Shown piece by piece: positions 7,652 to 15,810 of a stretch of DNA of 41,486 nt. Position 1 is the stretch's first letter. Each line of letters opens with the position of its first letter. Made by a program: the position numbers and the translations under genes. This DNA comes from a virus, in the IMG/VR virus record IMGVR_UViG_3300020419_000031, positions 1-41,486 of that record. The stretch is one strand, 5' to 3'. The notes beneath the pieces were generated by a model. It was given only the letters and a program-made list of their open reading frames with translations. It did not search any database and was not told the origin of the DNA.

Positions 7652-10618
7652 ATGAGTGATACATTATGGACTGTTAATACAGGGCACAGTTTAGGAACAT
7701 TTCAAGAGAGTGTTACACAAACCATTCCTTTACCAGTCAATACAGTAGATAGTTTAACGCTAATTACAGGTAGTCTTCCTGGTGGCTTAAGAATTGCAAA
7801 TAACAATCAATTAATAGGTACACCATATGAAGTTAATAAACTAACTGTTTTTACATTTGTATTACGTGCTAAAAAAGGTAACCTTCTTGAAGATAGAACT
7901 ATAAAGATTACTATAGACGGGGCAGATGCTCCTACATGGGTTACCAACGAAGGTTCATTGCCTTTAGGTCCTAACAATAGTTTTTATATACTTGATAGTA
8001 GCCCTGTAGACTTTCAGCTACAATTAATTGATCCGGATCTACCAGCAGGTGACGGAATTGAATATTTCATTGGCGAGAATGATGGCGAATTACCTCCAGG
8101 AATAACATTAGGTAGAACAACAGGTAAACTTACTGGAATTACTGAACCTATTCTTGCATTAGAAAAAAGAGCAGGTACAGGTTATTTTGATACAAACTTG
8201 TATGGCAGTTATCCTTTTGATTTTGGCACACAAAGTTTTAATGGCTTTGAAAGTTTTTATTATGATACAACATTTTATGATTATGCCATTCCTACTCGTA
8301 GTCCAAAAAAATTAAACAGATACTATGAATTTACAGTTAGTGCAAGTGATGGTGTAGTAATTGCTAGAAGAAAATTCCAAATCTACCTTGTTGGTGATGA
8401 TTTCCTAAGAACAGATAATACACTGATGCAAATTGGTACAGGATTATTTTCCGCTGATAACACATTTTTACGTGCTCCAGTTTGGCTTACCCCGAGCGAC
8501 TTAGGCTACAGAAGAGCAAACAATTATGTAACGTTGTTCCTAGATGTGTATGACCCAACTAGTAACTCAGGAATAATCACATATTCTAATAAACCTAGTA
8601 ATCCTGACGGTACTGTAAGCACCATTCCTCCAGGAATGCAATTAGATACTAATACAGGGGAAATTGCAGGTAGAATACCATACCAGCCAGCAGTTACAAA
8701 AGAATATAAATTTACAATAGAGGCATTACGTCAATTAGGAAGTGCAACTGCTACGGCTACACAAACTTATGCAAACAATATAGGAGTTAATGCTCCTTTC
8801 TCTGGTCAAACAAATGTACCATTTTTTAACTTTGCACAAAATCAATTTATTGGAAGTAATAAAGAAACTGGATGGATAGTTTTTAACACCACTCCTGTAA
8901 CTACAGCAGACGCAGGATTAGACAAAAATTCAAATTACGTTGCAAGTGATATTATTGATAAAAACGTATGGGTAATTGTAGAAGGAAGAGTTGTTGCAAC
9001 TTTTAATGATAAGGCAGTTACAACTATAGATGAAGGACAAACAGATTATATTAGAACATTATTTGTAGGTACAATTACAGATGTAGGATTTCAAACTGTA
9101 GATGCAAATGGACAAGTGACTGCAAACAAAGTAGTTACAATGTCTTTCTACAACTTTAATAAACGTTCTACTACAGAAAATAATCAAGTTGTTGCAAAAG
9201 ATAAAACGTTTACAGTAAAATTATTAGGTGAAGTTGAAAGTGCAATAACATGGAACACAGTAACAGACTTAGGAAATTTAAGAGCAAACTTTGTTTCAAC
9301 ATTATCAGTAAATGCAACAAGTACAGTTCCTAACGCAGTTTTGATTTATACATTAGATAGTGGAACACTACCAAATGGAATCGTGCTAGGTATAGACGGA
9401 CAGTTACAGGGCAAGATTAGACAATTTGGAACCAGTGAACTACCTGGCTTAACAACTATAGACAAGTCGACTACAGTTATGACGTTTGACGGTGGTACAA
9501 CTTCTTTAGATAGAAAATATACATTTACAATTAAAGCACAAGATCAATTTGGGTTTAGTGCAACTACAAGAACTTTTACATTGACAACTAGTGATCCTGA
9601 TGATATACTTTACAGTAACATATCAATGGTTCCTATGTTAAAGGATACACAACGAACTAGTTTTAGAAACTTCATTGCCGATCCTAATATTTTTACTCCT
9701 GCATCTATATATAGACCAAATGATCCTATCTTTGGTTTGCAGAGTCAAATTAAAGCATTAGCATACGCAGGCATTGAAACTAAAAATATTAGAGATTTTG
9801 TAGGTGCTGTTGCTCGTAATCATAAACGTAAACAATACAAGTTTGGTTCAGTAAAAAAAGCATTAGCAAAAAATCCTGGAAGTGCAGATACAGTATATGA
9901 AGTAATATACGTTGACTTGATTGACCCTGCAGAACCAACTGTTGGTAAGACTGCAAAAAGTTTTGATGCAACTACACAGAATAAAATTACAGTAGATTCA
10001 ATACAGTTTGAAGTTAATGATGATAACACTGGCGTAGGCACAGGACAAGGTTTTTTCGATATTGGAGTTAGAGGAGGAGCTGGTAAATCTCCTGCATCTA
10101 GCGGAGTTGTTACAATTTATGGAAGAAATGGTCCATTAATTTTTCAACCAGGTAATAGTATATCCATAGTTTTAAATGACAATAGTTCTGTAATCGTAGC
10201 AAGTATTGATGATAGTATTAATTCGGATCCGTTAAGATTACGCCCTGTCGGAGATACTATCAAAATAGATAGTAATGCAATCAATGTCAGTGAAGGTAAG
10301 GATCAAAAAAAATATATTAGTAATATTACTAATATGCGAGATCGAATTCGAAATATAGGTAGAAATCTTAGAGAATTTTATCCGCTATGGATGAGAACAT
10401 CTCAAGTGACTGGTCAGGGAGAGCTAGGATTTGTTTTAGCAGTTCCATTGTGTTATTGTAAGCCCGGGAATGCAGACCAACTTATTTTAAACATTAACAA
10501 TAGCGGGTTTGATTTTAAGAATTTAAACGTTGAAATCGAAAGATATAACATAGATAGTACGAACGGAAACAGTAATGAACAATATATTCCTTTCGCAAAC
10601 TATCAGTTCAATGTTTAA
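7652..10618 (+). CDS. Large tail protein with putative-Ig (He_PIG-like) repeats
   Basis: 988 residues from ATG 7652. I prefer this start to an in-frame GTG at 7634 because AGGAG at 7640-7644 is 7 bases upstream. Several repeats show the signature of bacterial putative-Ig domains, a 'LPxGLxLdxxtGxLxG' pattern: LPGGLRIANNNQLIGTP, LPPGITLGRTTGKLTGI, IPPGMQLDTNTGEIAGRIP and LPNGIVLGIDGQLQGKI. The last ~350 residues are different, with a charged segment (RNHKRKQYKFGSVKKALAKN) and an FPLW-like end (REFYPLWMRTSQVTGQGELG). Such proteins are common in marine T4-like tail regions and probably form a fibre or adhesin that contacts host glycans. No enzymatic motif seen. Confidence 0.7.
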   Translation: MSDTLWTVNTGHSLGTFQESVTQTIPLPVNTVDSLTLITGSLPGGLRIANNNQLIGTPYEVNKLTVFTFVLRAKKGNLLEDRTIKITIDGADAPTWVTNEGSLPLGPNNSFYILDSSPVDFQLQLIDPDLPAGDGIEYFIGENDGELPPGITLGRTTGKLTGITEPILALEKRAGTGYFDTNLYGSYPFDFGTQSFNGFESFYYDTTFYDYAIPTRSPKKLNRYYEFTVSASDGVVIARRKFQIYLVGDDFLRTDNTLMQIGTGLFSADNTFLRAPVWLTPSDLGYRRANNYVTLFLDVYDPTSNSGIITYSNKPSNPDGTVSTIPPGMQLDTNTGEIAGRIPYQPAVTKEYKFTIEALRQLGSATATATQTYANNIGVNAPFSGQTNVPFFNFAQNQFIGSNKETGWIVFNTTPVTTADAGLDKNSNYVASDIIDKNVWVIVEGRVVATFNDKAVTTIDEGQTDYIRTLFVGTITDVGFQTVDANGQVTANKVVTMSFYNFNKRSTTENNQVVAKDKTFTVKLLGEVESAITWNTVTDLGNLRANFVSTLSVNATSTVPNAVLIYTLDSGTLPNGIVLGIDGQLQGKIRQFGTSELPGLTTIDKSTTVMTFDGGTTSLDRKYTFTIKAQDQFGFSATTRTFTLTTSDPDDILYSNISMVPMLKDTQRTSFRNFIADPNIFTPASIYRPNDPIFGLQSQIKALAYAGIETKNIRDFVGAVARNHKRKQYKFGSVKKALAKNPGSADTVYEVIYVDLIDPAEPTVGKTAKSFDATTQNKITVDSIQFEVNDDNTGVGTGQGFFDIGVRGGAGKSPASSGVVTIYGRNGPLIFQPGNSISIVLNDNSSVIVASIDDSINSDPLRLRPVGDTIKIDSNAINVSEGKDQKKYISNITNMRDRIRNIGRNLREFYPLWMRTSQVTGQGELGFVLAVPLCYCKPGNADQLILNINNSGFDFKNLNVEIERYNIDSTNGNSNEQYIPFANYQFNV

Positions 10619-10624
10619 TACTGA

Positions 10625-10630
10625 TAAATA
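10625..10630 (+). promoter_or_regulatory. Putative late promoter element (TGATAAATA)
   Basis: TAAATA within TGATAAATAAAT just after the stop at 10618. AGAGAGGA (10636-10643) forms the ribosome site for ATG 10650. Same motif class as at 7625 and 36752. Confidence 0.5.
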
Positions 10631-10649
10631 AATGTAGAGAGGATGTATT

Positions 10650-11222
10650 ATGGCAAGTAATATTAACGAAACTGGTGTAAACAAGGACTATCCTGTAGCA
10701 GGTCAAGATAATGATTCGCAGGGATTTAGAGACAATTTTAATGTAATTAAGACAAATTTTGTAGCGGCAAAAAGCGAAATAGAAACCCTGCAAACCAATA
10801 GTGCTAAATTAAATGTAGCAAATAACTTCCTTACTAACGACATCAGCAACGCAAATTTACTTAACAACAGCGAAGGTTACTTTGCTGGTGGAACCGTAAA
10901 TACAAGCCAAAACGTAAACTTCAGTAACGGTCATCATCAATCATTTACAGTTGGTGCTGATGTTACTTTAACATTCGCAAGTTGGCCTGCAACTGGTAAA
11001 GCAGGAAAAATAAGAGTTTATCTAAACAACGACGGCGTACAAAGAACAGTTACTTTTGCCTCAAATGCCGGTGCAGGAACTATTAAAAAAATCAGCACAT
11101 GGGCAGGCGCAGGTAACACACTTGTTGTAGATACTCCTAATTCAAGAACTTATGTTGTAGATTTTGTTAGCTATGATGCTGGTGCTACAGTATATGCTAA
11201 TTCAATCGGCTACTTTGCATAA
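10650..11222 (+). CDS. Small fibre-like structural protein
   Basis: 190 residues. The N-terminal ~50 residues (a GVNKDYPVAGQDNDSQGFRD stretch, then NFNVIKTNF) are a distant version of the module that starts the proteins at 2904 and 6921. A short predicted coiled coil follows (AAKSEIETLQTNSAKLN). The C-terminal ~120 residues are beta-rich, with TVGADVTLTFASWP and RVYLNNDGVQRTVTFAS segments typical of phage fibre head domains. It closes the structural block: the next gene overlaps its stop by one base. Probably another fibre or whisker component; function not established. Confidence 0.6.
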   Translation: MASNINETGVNKDYPVAGQDNDSQGFRDNFNVIKTNFVAAKSEIETLQTNSAKLNVANNFLTNDISNANLLNNSEGYFAGGTVNTSQNVNFSNGHHQSFTVGADVTLTFASWPATGKAGKIRVYLNNDGVQRTVTFASNAGAGTIKKISTWAGAGNTLVVDTPNSRTYVVDFVSYDAGATVYANSIGYFA

Positions 11223-11455
11223 TGCTACATCCTTTTAGCGAAGACACTAAAGACATGACTGTAACACAGATTCATGAAAAGGTTGCTGAACTTACAACAA
11301 AATATTTTCAAACAACCAATCCAGAAGTAAAAAACCAGATTAAAACTTTCTTAGACTTCTATAAACAAGAAGCTTTGATAAAAGAACAAGAAGAAAAAAA
11401 GAAATTGCAAGAAATTGGCAATATTGATCTTGACAAATTAATTAATATACAGTAA
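11222..11455 (+). CDS. Hypothetical small acidic/coiled-coil protein
   Basis: 77 residues, starting with a one-base overlap (TAATG) with the fibre gene, which indicates translational coupling. Residues 35-65 are strongly charged and likely helical (IKEQEEKKKLQEIG). No signal peptide, membrane segment or known motif. The gene spacing and intact frame support a real gene, but I do not recognise a family. Confidence 0.55.
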   Translation: MLHPFSEDTKDMTVTQIHEKVAELTTKYFQTTNPEVKNQIKTFLDFYKQEALIKEQEEKKKLQEIGNIDLDKLINIQ

Positions 11456-11465
11456 TATAGTATAC

Positions 11466-11996
11466 ATGCTTATGAAGACCGACGACTTTGGAATCCCTAG
11501 ATTTACAAATAAAGATCTAATTGATATGATCTACACTGGCCATATTGACAAATGTCATGTGGTACTTTGTGATCCTTCTGATGATGTAGAAAAATTTAAT
11601 GAACATGCTAAAGAAAATGGTTCACTACAACTAAAAAGATATATTCCGTTAGACGTAGATCAAAAAACATTTGATAACGTATGTCAAAGTGAATGGTTCA
11701 TGCCTGATAGATATAAAGAGTTAAACGTGTATGAATATGTTTTGAGTAAAGCAGATACTCCATGTCCTGAACATATACAGCAAAGAATTTGGGAAGAATT
11801 GGACGAATACCAAAAACGTGATATGCACAATTTGTTACGTTACATGATATATTTGGTAGATTTTATGCGAGAAGAAAATATAGTATGGGGCGTAGGACGT
11901 GGTTCTAGTGTGGCAAGCTATGTGCTTTATTTAATAGGTGTACACAAGGTAGATTCAATTCAATATGGGCTCGACTACAGAGAGTTCCTGAGATAA
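11466..11996 (+). CDS. DnaE-like (Pol III alpha) fragment protein
   Basis: 176 residues. The C-terminal ~50 residues match bacterial replicative polymerase DnaE around the start of the palm: NIVWGVGRGSSVASYVLYLI (GRGSS at 144-148), then VHKVDSIQYGLDYREFL, corresponding to the GPGRGSAAGSLV...TDVDPLRYDLLFERFL region. The protein stops just before the place where DnaE carries its catalytic Asp pair. It also lacks PHP, fingers and beta-clamp domains, so it cannot be a polymerase. The first ~110 residues are not recognised. Two near ATGs (11466, 11472), neither with a Shine-Dalgarno. Possibly a decoy or regulator of host Pol III, or a repurposed nucleotide-binding element. The similarity is visible; the role is inference. 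Confidence 0.6.
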   Translation: MLMKTDDFGIPRFTNKDLIDMIYTGHIDKCHVVLCDPSDDVEKFNEHAKENGSLQLKRYIPLDVDQKTFDNVCQSEWFMPDRYKELNVYEYVLSKADTPCPEHIQQRIWEELDEYQKRDMHNLLRYMIYLVDFMREENIVWGVGRGSSVASYVLYLIGVHKVDSIQYGLDYREFLR

Positions 11997-12023
11997 GTAA
12001 GTATATAATAAAGGAGGTCAATT

Positions 12024-12428
12024 ATGGCAGTTAGACAAACAGGACGTAAGCAATATAGAACTATGAACGGTAAATCCGTAGACATGGATCTATTGAGACA
12101 ACGTAATGAATTAACCCCAGCGGTTGGTAATGTTAGAGTAAATGCTAGAGGTGACGAATTAGGTCCAGGTGGAAAAATTATCAAGAAGCGTGAAGAAGTA
12201 TTACGCGACTATTATGAGGATAATGTTGACACTACTGAGTTCGAAACACCTACAGCGAATCCTGTAACAGAACCAGTTGTTGAACCTGAGCTACAGGAAA
12301 AAGTGGAGATCGAAGAGCCTAAGAAAACTTCTTCTACAAAAGCAAAGCCTGGTAAAACTAAGGCTGAGTCAAAAGAAGATGACTGGGTAGAAGACGAAGA
12401 CGGCAACTATACTCAAAGAGGTGCATAA
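12024..12428 (+). CDS. Conserved hypothetical protein with acidic, Pro/Glu/Lys-rich tail
   Basis: 134 residues behind an excellent ribosome site (AAGGAGG, 12011-12017). The N-terminal half is compact and basic (MAVRQTGRKQYRTMNGKSVD, then ELTPAVGNVRVNARGDELGP), a pattern I associate with conserved marine T4-like proteins. The C-terminal half is low-complexity: Pro/Glu/Thr-rich, then Lys-rich, then acidic DDWVEDEDGNYTQRGA. Coupled by a one-base overlap to the co-chaperonin gene. The strong ribosome site suggests high expression. No enzymatic motif; function unknown. Confidence 0.6.
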   Translation: MAVRQTGRKQYRTMNGKSVDMDLLRQRNELTPAVGNVRVNARGDELGPGGKIIKKREEVLRDYYEDNVDTTEFETPTANPVTEPVVEPELQEKVEIEEPKKTSSTKAKPGKTKAESKEDDWVEDEDGNYTQRGA

Positions 12429-12787
12429 TGGGACAGAACCTTGTAACTATTGAAGTCGAAGGACTTAAAGCTATAGGAGACGGGGTTTTAGTTTCCGAGA
12501 TGAATTTCGGAGAACAAAAGACCAAATCAGGATTGATTATACGTGCAGATGACGGAGAAGTCAGAGGCATATATGCAAGATGGGGCCAAGTAATTAGCAA
12601 AGGTCCTAAGAACAACGATCCATACGAAGTAGGCCAGTGGATTTTAGTCGACCACGGTCGTTGGACTCGAGGAGTAAGTATATCACTTAATGGCGAACCA
12701 ATGACTGTAAGAAAAGTGGACAATAAAGACATTTTAGGTTATTCAGATAAACCACTTTCAGATTACAGCATTGGAAACGAATTATGA
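12428..12787 (+). CDS. GroES/gp31-like co-chaperonin
   Basis: 119 residues. The layout fits the GroES fold: IKPLGDRVL-like start (EGLKAIGDGVLVSEMNFGEQ), a mobile-loop region (KTKSGLIIRADDGEVRG), a central barrel strand (ARWGQVISKGPKN), then EVGQWILVDHGRW and a final strand. T4 gp31 and related phage co-chaperonins cap host GroEL to fold the major capsid protein, and that is the likely role here. It is slightly longer than bacterial GroES (~97), as is gp31 (111). It overlaps the mazG-like gene by four bases (ATGA). Confidence 0.75.
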   Translation: MGQNLVTIEVEGLKAIGDGVLVSEMNFGEQKTKSGLIIRADDGEVRGIYARWGQVISKGPKNNDPYEVGQWILVDHGRWTRGVSISLNGEPMTVRKVDNKDILGYSDKPLSDYSIGNEL

Positions 12788-13236
12788 TAGACTTAGAAAC
12801 AGTTCAAAGAACAAAAATAGATAAGAACCCAACTGATAGAATTGACCTTAATAAATACAAAAATTTTGTAGAAAAGGTTACATCAGATGAATCTAATGAT
12901 TGGGCTTTCACACAAGCAAGATTGCACGAACTAAACGACGATGTAAATATTTCATTGTTGTTAACTGGAGCAATTGGTATTGCTTCAGAAGGAGGCGAGT
13001 ATGCAGAAATTGTTAAGAAGTGTATCTTCCAAGGTAAGCCTTTGGATGATGACACAAAATTCCACATTAAGCGAGAACTTGGTGATATTATTTGGTATTG
13101 GATTAATTCATGTAGAGCATTGGATTTAGATCCAAATGATGTTATTAATGAGAACGTTAACAAACTAAGCTCTAGATATCCAGATGGTGAATTTGATGTC
13201 CATTATTCAGAAAATAGGCAAGAAGGCGACTTGTAA
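12784..13236 (+). CDS. mazG: MazG-like nucleotide pyrophosphohydrolase
   Basis: 150 residues with the all-alpha NTP pyrophosphatase signature: E69-x-x-E72 in IASEGGEYAEIVKK and E98-x-x-D101 in KRELGDIIWYW, the four acidic residues that bind magnesium. Single domain, as in phage MazG. Such proteins hydrolyse NTPs or dNTPs to monophosphates; a role in lowering ppGpp has been proposed for cyanophage MazG but is debated. ATGA overlap with the co-chaperonin gene places it in that operon. The downstream end is followed by a sigma70-type promoter. Confidence 0.85.
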   Translation: MIDLETVQRTKIDKNPTDRIDLNKYKNFVEKVTSDESNDWAFTQARLHELNDDVNISLLLTGAIGIASEGGEYAEIVKKCIFQGKPLDDDTKFHIKRELGDIIWYWINSCRALDLDPNDVINENVNKLSSRYPDGEFDVHYSENRQEGDL

Positions 13237-13248
13237 TACCAAAAAGTC

Positions 13249-13277
13249 TTGACATACTTCTATTTTTGTGTTATAGT
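13249..13277 (+). promoter_or_regulatory. Sigma70-type promoter (TTGACA-17-TATAGT)
   Basis: TTGACA at 13249-13254 and TATAGT at 13272-13277 with 17 bases between. It lies in the 63-base gap after mazG and would start transcription near 13284, just before the ribosome site of the gene at 13300. Likely an early/middle promoter read by host RNA polymerase and driving the replication operon that follows. Confidence 0.75.
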
Positions 13278-13299
13278 TTAAAACAAAATAGGAGTGTAA

Positions 13300-13464
13300 A
13301 TGAAATTTCCAAAACCACAATCTAGCGGGATAGGCACAACAGGTGTTGCCGGAGTAACACTCATGACTCTACACATGCTAGGTATCATAACAGGTTGGGC
13401 ATGGCCTATCCTTTACATTTTATTAATTATATCTGCAATAGGGCAGGAGAATAGGAAAGGTTAA
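13300..13464 (+). CDS. Small membrane protein
   Basis: 54 residues starting MKFPKPQSSGIGTTGVAGVT with TAGGAG (13289-13294) five bases upstream. A hydrophobic stretch from about residue 16 to 48 (including LGIITGWAWPILYILLIISA) could form one or two membrane helices. It is first gene after the promoter at 13249 and its TAA overlaps the ATG of the exonuclease gene. No family recognised. The promoter, ribosome site and coupling make it a convincing gene. Confidence 0.65.
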   Translation: MKFPKPQSSGIGTTGVAGVTLMTLHMLGIITGWAWPILYILLIISAIGQENRKG

Positions 13465-14006
13465 TGGCTGTACATGGAATGATTGATATTGAGACATTAG
13501 GAGTTGATCCTAATGCTGTTGTTCTTACAATAGGAGGAATAAAGTTTGATCCTTATTCTCAAACAGAACCACATGATGGATTGTACCTAAGATGCAACGT
13601 AGACGAACAGACTGAGTTAGGTCGTAACGTAGATGAAAATACATTAGCATGGTGGAACAAACAAGATCCTAAAATTAAAGATGAAGCTTTATCCGATGAT
13701 GATAGAATAAATCTAAATGAGGTAACTAGGAAGATCAATAAATTTTGTGTAGGACTAGACAGTATTTGGTGTCAAGGACCTACATTTGATTTTACAATAC
13801 TTGAAAACTTGTATAGGCAACTTGGTACTCCGGTTCCTTGGCACTATTGGCAAATTAGAGATTCAAGAACACTTTTTAAAATGATGCCTAAAGATCCTAG
13901 AAAAGATATGCAAAGTGACTTGCACAATGCACTAGCAGATTGTTATTATCAAGCAAAATGTGTACAAAAAACTTATAAACATTTTGGAGTAGTAAATGGC
14001 AGATAG
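13464..14006 (+). CDS. dexA: DexA-like 3'-5' exonuclease (DEDDh)
   Basis: 180 residues with the DnaQ-fold exonuclease motifs: Asp8 and Glu10 in MIDIETLG (Exo I), Asp109 in CQGPTFDFTIL (Exo II), and His154/Asp159 in LHNALADCYYQA (Exo III, DEDDh type). The WWNKQDP and IRDSRTL segments are typical of T4 DexA and Rv2179c-like exonucleases. T4 DexA is 227 residues, so this is a compact version. Likely trims DNA or RNA 3' ends during replication or host DNA breakdown. Its 3' end overlaps the next gene by 11 bases. Confidence 0.8.
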   Translation: MAVHGMIDIETLGVDPNAVVLTIGGIKFDPYSQTEPHDGLYLRCNVDEQTELGRNVDENTLAWWNKQDPKIKDEALSDDDRINLNEVTRKINKFCVGLDSIWCQGPTFDFTILENLYRQLGTPVPWHYWQIRDSRTLFKMMPKDPRKDMQSDLHNALADCYYQAKCVQKTYKHFGVVNGR

Positions 14007-14307
14007 AAAATTAGTAGACGGTACGTGGGTACAAGAACTAGATGAACCTGTTGACCTAGTCATTAAAACAAAGTGTCCTAGCAAATGGAAAATTGTAGAC
14101 ATGGAAACAGGAAAAGCATATATAGGAACAAATAAGAATAAAAAGTTTCACTACTGGCAACCTGTAGATGATGAAAGACTCTTAAATATCGAATCCGAAC
14201 TTAAAGAACTTAATAGACAATTAAGTAAACATATACAGTTTATAGATGACACTTATGAAGGATTGAAAAATCCTATCAATGCGGCAAGGAAATGGTTAGG
14301 CAGATGA
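13996..14307 (+). CDS. Hypothetical protein
   Basis: 103 residues. N-terminal half is beta-like (KLVDGTWVQELDEPVDLVIK, then WKIVDMETGKAYIGTN); the second half has a probable helix or short coiled coil (LLNIESELKELNRQLSKHIQ). Overlaps dexA by 11 bases and ends in an ATGA overlap with the next gene, so it is part of the same transcript as the clamp loader. No family recognised. Confidence 0.55.
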   Translation: MADRKLVDGTWVQELDEPVDLVIKTKCPSKWKIVDMETGKAYIGTNKNKKFHYWQPVDDERLLNIESELKELNRQLSKHIQFIDDTYEGLKNPINAARKWLGR

Positions 14308-14474
14308 AAACTTTAAAAAATATGTGGGCAGACTTTAGAAGAGATGATCGGCCTGACTGGGAACGTATGTCAGATGATAGTATGAATAAAGTTTTAAAAA
14401 CTGTGATACTGTGTATATTTGCATACGGCGGCTATCATGTGATTATAGCACTTATAGAAAGGTTTATTGGATGA
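14304..14474 (+). CDS. Small single-span membrane protein
   Basis: 56 residues from ATG 14304, chosen over an in-frame ATG at 14292 because it forms a classical ATGA overlap with the previous stop. The first ~30 residues are charged (KNMWADFRRDDRPDWERMSD), followed by one hydrophobic helix (VLKTVILCIFAYGGYHVIIA). Ends in ATGA overlap with the clamp-loader gene. Function unknown. Confidence 0.5.
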   Translation: MKTLKNMWADFRRDDRPDWERMSDDSMNKVLKTVILCIFAYGGYHVIIALIERFIG

Positions 14475-15388
14475 AAGAATTATGGGTAGAAAAGTATCGT
14501 CCTAAAGACGTTAATGGATACGTATTTAGAGACGAACATCAAAGACGTCAAGTAGAGCAATGGATCAAGGATGGTACTATTCCTCACTTACTCTTTTCAG
14601 GTAACGCCGGTATTGGTAAAACAACACTAGCAAAGATTCTATTAACACAATTAGATATCAACGACTTAGATGTACTAGAAATAAATGCTAGTAGAACAAA
14701 CTCTGTTGAAGACGTAAGAGATAAGATTGTAAATTTTGTACAAATGATTCCTTTTGGATCATTTAAGGTTGTGTTATTAGATGAGGCAGATTACTTATCG
14801 CCCAATGCACAAGCGGCATTACGTGGTGTTATGGAGGAGTATCATACTACAAGTAGATTTATTTTAACTTGTAACTATCCAAACAGGATTATTCCTGCAC
14901 TACATTCAAGGTGCCAAGGCTTTCATATCGAACGTATTGATCAAACTGAATTTACAGCAAGGGTGGCAGAGATCTTAATCACTGAAGAGATTACTCCAGA
15001 CTTAGATACTCTTGATACCTATGTAAAAGCAACATATCCTGATTTACGTAAATGTATTAATATGGTGCAGATGAATAGTGTAAGCGGAGAGTTACTTGCT
15101 CCTGAAAAAAATGATGCAGGGGAAAGTGATTGGAAGTTAGAAATGACTGAACTTTTCAAACAAGGACAGATTACGAAAGCAAGGAAACTTGTTTGTAGTC
15201 AAGCAAGACCAGAAGAAATAGAAGATGTCTACAAATGGCTTTATGATAATATTGATCTGTTTGGAGATGAAGAAAAACAAGAAAGTGCTATACTAGTTAT
15301 TAAGCAAGGTCTAGTTGATCACACACTTGTTGCTGATCCAGAAATTAATTTGGCGGCGACTATGATACGTTTAGCGAGAATGAAATGA
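14471..15388 (+). CDS. 44: Sliding-clamp loader ATPase (T4 gp44-like)
   Basis: 305 residues from ATG 14471, which overlaps the upstream stop (ATGA); an upstream in-frame start at 14411 would add 20 unlikely residues. AAA+ motifs: Walker A GNAGIGKTT (44-52), Walker B VVLLDEADYL with DEAD at 104-107, and the SRC arginine-finger motif at 146-148 (HSRCQGF). The N-terminus LWVEKYRPKDVNGYV is diagnostic of RFC/gp44 small subunits. It loads the gp45 clamp onto primed DNA with gp62, which is not in this window; the polymerase gp43 begins at 40699. Confidence 0.93.
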   Translation: MKELWVEKYRPKDVNGYVFRDEHQRRQVEQWIKDGTIPHLLFSGNAGIGKTTLAKILLTQLDINDLDVLEINASRTNSVEDVRDKIVNFVQMIPFGSFKVVLLDEADYLSPNAQAALRGVMEEYHTTSRFILTCNYPNRIIPALHSRCQGFHIERIDQTEFTARVAEILITEEITPDLDTLDTYVKATYPDLRKCINMVQMNSVSGELLAPEKNDAGESDWKLEMTELFKQGQITKARKLVCSQARPEEIEDVYKWLYDNIDLFGDEEKQESAILVIKQGLVDHTLVADPEINLAATMIRLARMK

Positions 15389-15810
15389 AAATATTAATAT
15401 TTGGTTTGCCAGGAAGTGGTAAAACAACTTTAGCCAAGCCTTTTGCTGATCTTATAGGTGGAATACATATCAATGCAGATGCTGTAAGAAAAAAATATGA
15501 CGACTGGGACTTTAGTCCTGAGGGTCGTATAAGACAAGCTCAACGTATGCGGAACTTAGCAGACGGTGTTGAAATGGCAGGGAAGATAGCAGTTGCTGAT
15601 TTTGTTTGTCCTACAGAAAAGGCTAGAAAAGAGTTTGCACCAGATTATACAGTATGGATGAATACCATCAAAGAAGGTAGATTTGAAGATACAAATAAGA
15701 TGTTTGAAGATCCACCTAGTTGTAACTACCATGTACGTGAATGGTTTACTGATACACATCAACAATTACTAGAAGTTGTAAAAAATTACATGGAGAGAAA
15801 TAATGTTTGA
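15385..15810 (+). CDS. Adenylylsulfate-kinase-like P-loop kinase
   Basis: 141 residues with P-loop GLPGSGKTT (7-15) directly at the N-terminus and a CysC-like central part: HINADAVRKKYDDWDFSPEG with RIRQAQRMRNLAD, matching the substrate-binding region of APS kinases. Somewhat shorter than bacterial CysC (~200), lacking part of the C-terminus. True APS kinases make PAPS from APS; phage versions may act on another phosphate acceptor. It overlaps gp44 by 4 bases and the nucleotidyltransferase by 8, and may work with the latter. Kinase fold is confident, substrate is not. Confidence 0.65.
   Translation: MKILIFGLPGSGKTTLAKPFADLIGGIHINADAVRKKYDDWDFSPEGRIRQAQRMRNLADGVEMAGKIAVADFVCPTEKARKEFAPDYTVWMNTIKEGRFEDTNKMFEDPPSCNYHVREWFTDTHQQLLEVVKNYMERNNV

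Noticed and set aside
14411-14470. Upstream in-frame extension of gp44
   Set aside because: The gp44 family starts at MKELWVEKYRP and the ATGA overlap at 14471 is the natural start; the extension is the membrane protein gene in another frame.
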